A stretch of DNA of 64,000 nucleotides from Portulaca oleracea (taxonomy: Eukaryota > Streptophyta > Magnoliopsida > Caryophyllales > Portulacaceae), in contig CM055882.1 of the NCBI GenBank assembly GCA_029582165.1, forward strand, positions 13,098,501-13,162,500, written 5' to 3'. Shown here piece by piece: positions 45,674-55,313 of the stretch. The position numbers and the translations under genes were made by a program. Within the stretch, counting starts at the first letter, position 1. Every line of letters starts with the position of its first letter. The notes beneath the pieces were generated by a model that did no database searches, had not been told where the DNA came from, and saw only the letters and a program-made list of their open reading frames with translations.

Positions 45674-46638
45674 CCATGGTCTCAATGAGAACTTGTTTGA
45701 GGGATCTGTGTTGAGTGTCTTTTGGGCTAAATTTAGCAAAAAAAGGTATTCAAATTCTTCGGCCAGCAGGGTTTGTAAGGTTTGGAAGTGGGTGTCCAAG
45801 GTAATGCAACTTATTGAGGGTGCTTCGTCTGCTAATAGTCTTAGTGTGGTTGGTGACTCTTTTGAGGGTAGGGTGAATGGTCAAACTCCACATTTGGCTG
45901 ATGGTGGCTCCGATTCGAGTAAAACCTTATCTGATCCGCTTTATGCCTCTAAGGCTCGACCTATTACTAAGAACAAAGTTTCCTATAAAGACGTTCTTTT
46001 GAGATGATCTCAAATTGTTGGTTTGGTAGGTAATGGTTTGATAGCCACTTCTGATAGTGATCGTACTATTATCGATCCACTTGTGCCCTTTAATGCTGAT
46101 TGTTGTTTTGTTTTGCCTCCTAATTCTGAGGACTTAGTCCTCGAAGCTCCAAGAGTGAAGAATAGGAAGAGGAATCTCAATATAATGTGGAATTCCAGGT
46201 GGCGTTTAGTCAGAAAAGCTACCTGCAAGGTTGCTTCATTAAGGAGCTCGAGTCTCAAAGAAGGGAAGAAAAAATGCTCTAAAAGACTTGAGTCTAACAG
46301 TGAAGATGTTTTCGAGATCGGCGATGAGGCTTTGAAGGTTCCCATAGAAATATGTTTAGATAAATTGGATGACGAAGCTCGCAGAGTGGCAAAGGTCGGG
46401 TGTAAATTGGGAGTCATTCGTGATGATGAAGACACTGCTGCAAAGAAATTTAGAAACAATATGTTGGAAGAAAAGAAGACAAAAGTGAAGTTTTAATTTT
46501 GTTTTTGATGCTTTTGCTTCGTGGGCTGGTCGCTTTTGTCTGGTTTTGTTGTGTTTCCTGAGCTGTTTTCCTTGTCTTTTGACTTTGGCTATTTTTGTGA
46601 ACTCTTCACCCTTTCGAGCAATAAATAATCGGAAAAAA
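45674..46638 (+). mobile_element. LINE-like insertion carrying only an ORF1-type frame
   Basis: A direct duplication ATTAGGTTGATGTT lies at both borders (45660-45673 and 46639-46652), and the insertion ends with AATAAATAATCGG and a short A run, the mark of target-primed reverse transcription. Inside, one frame runs from about 45678 to TAA near 46494, broken by a single TGA at 46005-46007. The first part ends KNKVSYKDVLLR, typical of plant LINE ORF1/DUF4283-type proteins; the second is Lys/Glu-rich (KARRVAKVGCKLGV-like and EEKKTKVKF). No endonuclease or RT part exists. So this is a non-autonomous derivative, comparable in layout to mammalian half-LINEs. Confidence 0.7.
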
Positions 46639-46652
46639 ATTAGGTTGATGTT

Positions 46653-47132
46653 TCAACTTTAAGAACCCTAGTCGATATTGTATGTTTATACTTTATACTA
46701 CTAGTTTTTGCCTCGTTCTTTCGAACAGGTGCCAACTTAGGTAAATAAACAGAAAAATAATTGATAAAGATGTAAATGGCAAAATAATCAAATAAGTTAC
46801 AGTAAACAATAATGTACAATACGAACTAGTATTTACGAAAATTTCATGTAATATTAAGTGTGAATTATTTATCGGAATAAAAAAGGTCCAAGGCAAATTT
46901 GTTATGTCTTAAGTTGTTGACCTCATATTTGATTTCCAACTCCCGTCATACTGGATAAATGAAAATATTTATGTAAGTTATTATCGTTGTATATAATAAA
47001 TTAAGTTAAATATCATGAGTATACATGCATGTATATTTGTTCATTTTTTGTTCCTAATAAGAAAATGATATTTATGTAAGTTACATTTTTTTATTAGTTA
47101 TAATAACAAAGTAATATATATATATATATATA
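46653..47132. other. Intergenic, TA run
   Basis: No gene. A TA dinucleotide run at about 47113-47138 abuts the foldback element. Confidence 0.5.
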
Positions 47133-47324
47133 TATATATCGGTTTTGCTAATCGTCGCTCTGAGGGCGATGGTTAAGAAAGAATCTAATCAATTCTTTTT
47201 AATAATTATCTCATATAAATAAAGATATATTATAAAAATTTACTTTTTTTAGTTAAATAAAATATACTATTTAGTTATCTAATCAAATCTACATAACATT
47301 ATTTTTATAAAAAAATCTACATAA

Positions 47325-47945
47325 ATCTTATATTAACAAATTATTCCTTTTAACCCTTACGTATCCCTTTCTTCTTCCCTTATGTCTCTCTTTCTTCCTA
47401 TCTTTCCTAGATCTTCTACACAAGCCATAATTATGATCTCAAAACCTCCATGGCATATCACGCTCTCAGCCACTTTGCATCCAAACTTCTAAAAATATAG
47501 TCTTTCATATGTATTAGATATTCAGTAGCTTAAATTGTAGTAACTACTCACTAGCAAACATGTAACAAATTAAATTGAAGTTGGATAATGAAATCAGACT
47601 GTTCCTCAATAATTGGTTGGAACTTGGGGCCAGCTTTTGTTTCCAAAGCCATAGAAGGAGTTTTGCCTATGGTATGATGATTACAAAGCCAGGGGCAAAT
47701 CGATGGGAAAATAGCAATAGCTATATTGGACCAATTCAGCGAAGATGGCAATCGAAAAAAAGGCAGCTCCATTTCTGATTTACTGTGTGGATATTTCATT
47801 CCTTCATCTTTTTCTCCATCCTTATGCAGTGACAGTTGCAACGTGATAAATCAAGATATAAGATTAATCAACTTACATATTTAATTCCTTTTTCCAAAAG
47901 TTATGCATCACAAACAATTAAAAAAAATAATTTGTTAATATAAGA
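47325..47945. mobile_element. Nested 620 bp insertion in the left foldback arm
   Basis: Ends CTTATATTAACAAATTATT and AATAATTTGTTAATATAAG are perfect 19 bp inverted repeats. It interrupts the left arm of the foldback element: the right arm reads straight through AAATATTAGG, whereas the left arm reads AAAT, then the insertion, then ATTTAGGG. The interior (47346-47920) is less AT-rich and could hold a captured sequence, but I recognise no gene. Confidence 0.65.
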
Positions 47946-48229
47946 TTTAGGGTTATTGGACGCTAATATACTGAATTATTGGGGTATTGGACAATAATAT
48001 ACCGAATTTTGACATTGGACAATAATATACCGAACTATGCGGGGTGTTGGACAATATTGCACCAGGAACTATTCCGGCGATGGTTGACTCGATGGATATC
48101 AAACGTAGCAGGCAGAGTTGATGAATAATATACCGAACTTTGACCTTGGACAGTAATATACCAAACTTTGGGGGGAGTTGGACAATATTGCACCCGGAAC
48201 TATTCCGACGATAGTTGACTCGGTGGAGA

Positions 48230-48721
48230 TTATTATTATTATTATAATTATTATTATTATAGGCAACACCAAAATAATGACTGTTATTTGGACCAAAATA
48301 ATTTAATTCTGAGTCGAAAGCAGTCAAGGATTAGTGATAGTTTCTGGTTTTTTAATTTGAAAATAAAATCCGGATTGAAAATAAAAAAATGTAATTTTCT
48401 AGATTATGATTGGCAAATTCCTCTAAAATCTCCCGTTGCTCTATTCTATGAGACCCATAATGATTTCTATTATAATATATAGATTATTATTATAGGTAAC
48501 ACCAAAATTATTATTATAGGCAAATTCCTCTAAACTAGTCAAGGATTAGTTATACTTTTTGGTTTTTTTAATTTGAAAATAAAATTCGTATTGAAAATAA
48601 AAAAATTGAAAATAGAAAAAAATATATAATTTTCTACGTTGTGATTGACCAATTCCCCTACAGTCACTCTCGTTGCTCTATTCTGTAGGACCCACAATGA
48701 TTTCTATTATAATATATATAG

Positions 48722-48769
<48 letters not shown>

Positions 48770-49154
48770 GGCAACACGAAAATAATTACTGTTATTTGCA
48801 CCAAAATAATTTAACTTAGAGTCCAAAGCATTTAAGGATGAGTGATACTTTCTGGTTTTTTTTAATTTGAAAATAAAATCCGGATTGAAAATAAAAAAAT
48901 TGAAAATAGAAAAAAATATAATTTTCTACGTTGTAATTGGTCAATTCCTTATAATCACTCATGTTGCTCCTCTATTCCGTGGGATCCATAATGATTTCTA
49001 TTATAATATATAGATAGATTATTATTATTATTATATTATTATTATTATCATTATCATTATTATTGTTAATATTATTATTATAGGCAACACCAAAATAATT
49101 ACTGTTATTTGGACCAAAACAATTTAATTCAGAGTCCAAAGCAGACAACACCAA

Positions 49155-49210
<56 letters not shown>
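48230..49210. repeat. TTA-tailed tandem units in the foldback centre
   Basis: Four units of about 230-280 bp: AGGCAACACCAAAATAAT, ACTGTTATTTGGACCAAAATAATTT, TTAATTTGAAAATAAAAT, TTGCTCTATTC-like, AATGATTTCTATTATAATATATAGATTATTA, then (TTA)n. Same layout as 17640-18140. Units are head to tail except the last, which meets the right arm inverted. Confidence 0.6.
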
Positions 49211-49214
<4 letters not shown>

Positions 49215-49760
49215 CTCCACCGAGTCAACCATCGCCGGAATAGTTCCGGGTGCAATATTGTCCAACACCCCCCAAAGTTCGGTATATAATTGTCCAAGGT
49301 CAAACTTCGGTATATTATTGTCCAATACCCCAATAGTTCAGTATATTAGCTAATCTGATCTGTCAAAAAATTTAATTTTTTTTGCCAACTCAGCACCTCC
49401 GCCTGCCACATATGATATCCACCGAGTTAACCATCGCCGGAATAGTTCCGGGTGCAATATTGTCCAACACCCCCCAAAGTTCGGTATATTATTGTCCAAG
49501 GTTAAAGTTCGGTATATTATTGTCCAATACCCCAATAGTTCAGTATATTAGCGTCCAATAATCCTAATATTTATGTAGATTTTTTTATAAAAAAATGTTA
49601 TGTAGATTTGGTTAGATAATTAAATAGTATATTTTATTCAACTAAAAAAAAGTAAACTTTTATCATATATCCTTATTTATATGAGATAATTATTAAAAAG
49701 ATTGATAAGATTTCGTGTTAACCATCGCCCTCAAGGCGACGATTAGCAAAACCGATATAT

Positions 49761-51109
49761 GGGTTAATGACAATAAAGGATAGCCCAAAAAGCAAATTTC
49801 CATAAAAGTCAGGGCTGGACAATAAAGTACCAATTTCCAATTAGAAGTGGGGCCCACGTGTTGACTCATATCCTTCATCTCTCTCCTCATTATCTCTCTT
49901 TGAAAAACAGAGCAGGGGGGATGGACAGAGCCGGCTCACGGCGACAGACAATAGTAGGGTGGCGAGGGGCTCGGGTGGCGGAGTTTGGGAAGGCGACGAC
50001 CGAAGTACCAATGGTGGTGTCGGGGAAGTCGTTGGCGCGCAGACAAAGGTCCAAATAGGGGACCCGAAACAGAGGTGTTTGTATTACCTATGTTGCTATA
50101 AATAATACGAACTTTTACCATTTTTTCCACTTCACTGCTCTCCTTCTTCTTCTCAACTTCCATAACCCTTTTTTACCCAGATCTCTGCAAGGAGAGCAGT
50201 GATGTCAAAATAGGGAAAGGTTTTCTGGGTCTTCTCAACAATGGCGGAATGCAAGGAAGAGATAGAGAGAGAGAGAGAGAGAGAGAGGTATTTTGGGTTT
50301 TCTGGGAATGGGGAGAGTGAGGATTGAAGAAGATGAAGAAGAAAAAATGGGATTTAGGAATTTTAGAGAAAGAAAAAAAGTCTGTATTATTCAGAGCAAC
50401 ATATCTAAAAGTTCGTATTATTCATAGCAACACAGGTAAAAGTTCGTATTATTATTTTTAAATCAACGTGGATGACGTGGTAAAGTCAAAATAATCAGGC
50501 GCGTGCCTCCGCCGCCACGTCAAACCGCCACCGAGGCATACTATTGGGGGCAAGAGGGGGTCAAAGTTTGCATTATTAATCACCAAATCAAAAGTTCGTA
50601 TTATTAAGTCTTATATGGCCAAAAGTTCGTATTATTAAGTCTTATATGGCCAAAAGTTCGTATTATTAGAATCCAATTTCCAAAAAAAAATAAAATTTAA
50701 TGGTACATAGGAAACCCCATTAAATATTTCAGGTTCTGTCACAAATCTAAAAATTTCAAATTATATTTTTCTAGGTTGACATTTGGGTCCTTTTATTTTT
50801 GTGACGGACAAATCATACTTGGTCGAGTTACGAATTCGAGCCACATTACCCGAGCTCCACAAAAACGTCGACCGACCTTGTCAAATTCCCAAATCTTTCA
50901 AGCGGACAAAATTTGAGTCAAATAAAAATACCCAAGCTCATAAAAAGCCCACTCTCAAAAATAAAAATCTAAAATTTCTATTTTTGACCCTATGTTACGT
51001 ATTACATATGACATAAACGGATAAACAAGTCATTTGTTCAAACATACAGGTTGTCCAGTCAAATAGCCAATTCTGTCAAATGGACCCATAGCAAGTTCAA
51101 TAAAGTGTC
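49761..51109. other. Intergenic with AAGTTCGTATTATT repeats
   Basis: Between 50061 and 50110 a block is inverted relative to 50388-50455 (core TATTATTCATAGCAACA and AAAAGTTCGTATTATT). Further direct copies of AAAAGTTCGTATTATT occur to about 50670. The outline resembles a small foldback with subterminal repeats, but the ends were not found. A GA microsatellite lies at 50258-50288. No gene. Confidence 0.4.
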
Positions 51110-52617
51110 TGTAGGACCCGGGAAAATTCCCGAAGAAAAATTTTCCAAGTGCCCCACGGTGTGACGAGTCGAAAGAGGTTGCTTATTCTTTAAGGGGTTT
51201 TATGTCATTCTTTTATTGTGTATTTTTAATTTTGTTAACTGTTTGAATAATTTATGACTAAAATTTCAATATGAGACCGAAAACAAGAAGAAAGAAAACG
51301 AAGAACAAATCTATTGTCGTTTTTTAGAGTCTCGGGACTGACCCGAGCCTCGGGTTGACAGGCAGGCCGCGTGGCCTGCTGTCTGTCTAGAGTCTCGGCC
51401 TCTCGGGCTAGTCTAGAGGCTACTCTAGACGGGCATACACTACACCACAGGCAGGCCGCGTGGCATGCCAAGGCAAAATGCAACTATATTGGCTTATTTT
51501 CATGAATCTTAGTCCAAATTTTGAGTCTTGAAATCGAAATCGAAGCAAAAAAAAAGTATTCAAATCAGATTAACAAAAGATAAGAGAAAAAAGGAGTCAC
51601 CAATTAATTTTTAAGAGAAAATTAATAAACTCTAAAAATACAAAACTCTAAAACCGCGAACCATGAGATTTGGATCCGGGGGTAAGGTTACAAATTCGAA
51701 AGTAAAAACCTTCGAATTCGCCCGTTCGAAGAACGGACTCTACTAAATCGGTTTTAAAAAAAATAAAAGAAAGAAAAGAAGAGAGAATTATTATTATTTC
51801 ATTCCAAATTTTATCATTTAGGCCATGCAAAATGAAATGAAATATGAGCATAAGAAAAGGAAGAGAAATGAAATATTAACACAATGACATTCATATACAC
51901 ATAAATCATTTACAAATTATGCACGAATTAAATAAAATGGAAGAATGAAATTGACATTCTAACCTTAATATTCAAGTACTTCAAAAGGCCGTGGATGCAA
52001 AGGTAGAGAGTGTGGGGGGAGAAAAGAAATGAGTTGACGTAGTGTCAATACTCCTAGGTCAACTCGGGGTGAAGAAAATGAGTGGAGATGGGTGTGTATT
52101 TATAGTGAATTGAGGGTGAAAATGTTAGGTTAAAATAAGGGAATGGGCCTTTGTGCATGCCGCGTGACTTAGCAGCACCCAACTTCTCATTTTAGGTCAA
52201 AATTTAACCTAGATAGAGAAATCTAGGTTTGCATCCGCCGCGGCCAGGCCGCGTGGCATGCCCTTGGATCCATCCGAACTTTTATGGAGTTTAAGCCCGT
52301 TTTGTGGGGTAAGCCACGTGGCTTGCTCGCGGCCCTGATTATTTTTTTTGGGTTTTGGGCTTGTTTTTTGAGGGAAGGTGAATATGGGTATAGATTCCGA
52401 CTAGGCATGCCGCGTGGCATGCTAGTGGATTTGAACCAGTTTTATTATTTTTGGACTGGATTTGTGGATTTTTGGAACGAGTTTTTTGGCTAGACTTTTT
52501 GCATCCATGTTTCTTTAAGTGCTTAAAATTACAATATTTCTAGAAATAAAACGAGCAATAATTACAATAAATTTACATATTCTGACGCTAAATTAGTGAC
52601 AAAGTTTAGCGTTTACA
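51110..52617 (-). repeat. LTR of a minus-strand Ty3-type element, 1508 bp
   Basis: In the minus sense it starts TGTAAACGCTAAAC at 52617 and ends GGGTCCTACA at 51110, with TGTA/TACA inverted ends. The polypurine tract CAAAGTGGGGGCTATC directly precedes it (minus sense, 52618-52633), so this is the 3' LTR of an element running right to left. It carries several GC-rich palindromes (51363-51378, 52311-52324, 52406-52423). Tat/Ogre-like assignment is inferred from the large LTR and the tandem repeats in the adjoining 3' untranslated region. Confidence 0.7.
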
Positions 52618-54247
52618 GATAGCCCCCACTTTGATCGAGTCTGAGTAAGACGATGATCAAAGTAGTTTGAAGATGCTAACGATGATATTCTCTGAAAGTG
52701 ATATCTTGAGGCTGATGATGTTTGGAAGCAAAGTCCTGCACTTGGTGTGATGCTTGGGAAATGATATCATGTTGCTGATGAAGGGGCTACACTTGGAGGC
52801 AATATCGTGCGTCTATGTTGTGATGCCTTGGAAACAAAATCCTCTGGCCGATGAAGGGGAGGCGCTTGGAAGCAATGTCCTGCACTAATTGTAATTTCAA
52901 ATTTTTGCTCGTCATATTGTAATCGCCTGACGATCGGCAGAACTAACATAATACTGATATTGATGTTGATTTCCCAGTCTTTCCCAGTGTCGATGATGAT
53001 TTTTCACTCTTTCCCGGTGTCGATGATGATTTTCCAGTCTTTCTCGGTGTCGATGATGATTTTCCAGTCTTTCCCGGTGTCGTTGATGATTTTTCAGTCT
53101 TTCGCGGTGTCGATGATGATTTTCCAGTCTTTCCTGGTGTCGATGATGATTTTCAAGTCTTTCCCGGTGTCGATGATGATTTTCCAGTCTTTCCCGGTGT
53201 CGATGATGATTTTCCATCTTTCCCGGTGTTGATGATGATTTTTCAGTCTTTCCTGGTGTCGATGATGATTGTTAACGTTTGGAATCAATTGTCCTGCGCC
53301 TAACAGTAATTTCAATCTTATGTCATCGTATTATATACACCCGACGATCGGCTGAGTAAACACTATCATTGTACTGTAGTAGCCCAATGATGCTATCGTT
53401 GTGGCTTGATGAATTGTTTGATGCATTATGGTCTCACTTGATCCGATGTAGATTGTCGGAATCAATTAGAGTATGATTAGAGTTTCAAGGAACCTCGTTA
53501 TTGAGGTGCTTGTTTTTCTAATATTTCTCATAACATTATCAAAGTTTGATCTCATTCAGCCCCCGATGTACAATCTAGGGCGGTAATATGAAAGCATGCT
53601 CTTGTCCAATCAAGCATTTGATGCTAACATCATGGTCATTCTTCAATGCGTAGGAGTGTAATCAGAATGTTAGAGACCCCAAGTAGTATAGGTGCTCGTT
53701 ATTCAGATTTTTCTCGTTCGAATTTAAGTCTGTTCCTTGGATTAAAATGTGACTCTTGAGTGAAAACTGTTACTTTGGGCATTATTTTCAGCCCTTCGTT
53801 GCGGGTCTCGAAGCTCGGGGGTTGCTCTCTCTTTCCTGGCCATACCACGTGGTTTTGATGCAGACTTTTCCCTTTATTTCTTTAGTTATTCAAGCAAAAA
53901 AAAAAAATTTGCGCCTCAATCCAATAGAATTTATCCCTATGTCGTTCCGCATGTCAAGGGTGGTTGCATAATGATTTTCTTGACAAGAGAGTTGTACCCC
54001 AAAGGCCATCAACTTATTCAAAGAGCCAAATATCTTTGATCCATGTGAGTTCATCTTTGAATATTGTTCCTAGTTCGAGTTCATGCTTATAATTGTCAAA
54101 TTTGAAAGTTTAACATGTGATGTTCATGTTTTTTTGCTCCCAAATCTATGTATTTTTAGCCATCATAATGCTGAAATTTGTGCTCGAAACTTGTTTATAT
54201 GTGTAGACTGTACTTAAATATGGGGTAATATAAGGAAAAATGTCGAA
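52618..54247 (-). mobile_element. 3' untranslated region of the minus-strand Ty3-type element
   Basis: Follows the LTR and polypurine tract. No gag, RT or integrase is visible on either strand. Contains the 30 bp tandem array and, around it, repeated blocks of GGAAGCAAAGTCCTGCACTTG and GCTGATGAAGGGG type (52690-52880). It continues beyond the Cassandra insertion to about 55313. The coding part is missing, so the element is truncated or non-autonomous. Confidence 0.5.
52960..53275. repeat. 30 bp tandem array, about ten units
   Basis: Unit TTTCCCGGTGTCGATGATGA plus TTTTCCAGTC, about ten copies with few changes. Because 30 is a multiple of three it gives long open frames on both strands (for example repeats of HHRHRERLEN in minus sense); these are not thought to be genes. 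Confidence 0.9.
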
Positions 54248-54359
54248 AATTGTGTAATACCCCGGATATGTGGTTAAAGTGTAGCTTAAAAGGATTGAAA
54301 TGACTACTTATATCACCAAGGTGCACCTTCTTTTATGGTAGCTCATCTGTTGGGAACTC

Positions 54360-54413
54360 AGTTAAGCGTGCTTGGCTGGGAGTAGTCTAAGGATGGGTGA
54401 CCACCTGGGAAGT
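54360..54413 (+). promoter_or_regulatory. 5S rRNA-type internal promoter in Cassandra LTR 1
   Basis: Box A AGTTAAGCGTGCTTGG (54360-54375), intermediate element AGGATGGGTGACC (54390-54402) and box C CCTGGGAAGT (54404-54413), in the order and near spacing of the 5S rRNA gene promoter recognised by TFIIIA. A TTTT run follows box C at 54413-54416. Confidence 0.92.
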
Positions 54414-54787
54414 TTTCTCAGGCAGCGTGTGAGCGAGGACGAAGCACGCTGGAAAGACTCGTGGTGATTTGTGAGGCCAGTCAGCGATCCTTGAAGCAGT
54501 TATTGGTAATGTCTGCGGCTCGGGATGGGTCGGAGCGTTACAGATGGTATCAGAGCCGACCCGCGACCGTGAGATGCGCCGGTGGACGGGAGAGTCATGG
54601 GCAGTCACCTAGCGGGGCAAAGATTCTGGAGTGTATTGTGGCACAACGAGGACGTTGTGTGCTTAAGTGGGGGTGACTGTAATACCCCGGATATGTGGTT
54701 AAAGTGTAGCTTAAAAGGATTGAAATGACTACTTATATCACCAAGGTGCACCTTCTTTTATGGTAGCTCATCTGTTGGGAACTCCTC

Positions 54788-54841
54788 AGTTAAGCGTGCT
54801 TGGCTGGGAGTAGTCTAAGGATGGGTGACCACCTGGGAAGT
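54788..54841 (+). promoter_or_regulatory. 5S rRNA-type internal promoter in Cassandra LTR 2
   Basis: Same boxes at 54788-54803, 54818-54830 and 54832-54841, unchanged from LTR 1. Confidence 0.92.
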
Positions 54842-54975
54842 TTTCTCAGGCAGCGTGTGAGCGAGGACGAAGCACGCTGGAAAGACTCGTGGTGATTTGT
54901 GAGGCCAGTCAGCGATCCTTGAAGCAGTTATTGGTAATGTCTGCGGCTCGGGATGGGTCGGGGCGTTACAAATTG

Positions 54976-55313
54976 AGTCAAAATCTGGCCACAAAATGAT
55001 TCAGAACTAACCCAAAAATCTAGGCCTGTGGCATGAAGGTCAGTTCAACAACCCAATTTCAAATGGGTCTAAAAAATTTTATGCCCTTTATTTTTTTACT
55101 GTGCTTCCATGCCACGTGGCATGGTGGTAGGGTCTACGGTCCGAACTTAACTATGCTTGAATCCCTTATACTTTCTTCTTTTTTATCGCAATTCCCATGC
55201 CATGTGGCATGGAGGCTGAGTGAGCAATTTGATTTCAATAGGATTTGAATTCTCTTCCCCTCTTTTATTACATTTCCATGCCACGTGGCATGAAGGTCAG
55301 GTCAACAGCCCGG
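54976..55313. repeat. Palindrome array CATGCCACGTGGCATG
   Basis: Three copies of an 18/16 bp palindrome at 55108-55125, 55195-55212 (one base changed in the centre) and 55277-55292, about 85 bp apart, preceded by a partial copy near 55027. Sequence around the copies (GGCATGAAGGTCAGKTCAACARCCC) also repeats. Resembles the palindromes in the LTR at 51110-52617, so probably part of the same element. Confidence 0.7.

Larger units (their letters stand above)
47133..49760. mobile_element. MULE-like foldback element with very long inverted arms
   Basis: The ends read ATATATCGGTTTTGCTAATC (left) and its complement GATTAGCAAAACCGATATAT (right). Outer arms of about 190 bp (47133-47324 and 49568-49760) continue into further inverted sequence of about 290-350 bp (47946-48230 and 49210-49567) containing repeated TTGGACAATAATATACCGAA-type units. 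Total arm length is therefore near 500 bp per side once a nested insertion at 47325-47945 is removed. The centre is TTA-tailed repeat units. GC-rich GAGGGCGATGGTTAA blocks lie near each end. No transposase. Long TIRs suggest a Mutator-type element; a 9 bp duplication could not be shown because the flanks are TA-rich. Confidence 0.72.
54253..54970 (+). mobile_element. Cassandra TRIM retrotransposon, complete
   Basis: LTRs of 290 bp (54253-54542) and 293 bp (54678-54970), TGTAATACC to GCGTTACA, identical except for one 3 bp indel (near 54359/54785) and one base (GGAGCG versus GGGGCG near the end). AATTG flanks both sides (54248-54252 and 54971-54975). The 135 bp internal part starts GA then TGGTATCAGAGC (54545-54556, initiator Met tRNA) and ends in the purine tract AAGTGGGGGTGAC (54665-54677). 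Each LTR contains the conserved 5S rRNA promoter boxes, the hallmark of Cassandra. Non-coding, so mobilised in trans. The near identity of the LTRs indicates a very young insertion. Confidence 0.97.

Noticed and set aside
52912..53315. Long open frames of HHRHRERLEN-type and SMMIFQSFPV-type repeats
   Set aside because: They are products of a 30 bp tandem DNA array, open on both strands because the unit is a multiple of three; no start context or family match.
54360..54841. 5S rRNA genes
   Set aside because: Only the promoter half matches 5S rRNA and it lies inside paired LTRs with a primer site and duplication; this is Cassandra, not an rRNA gene.
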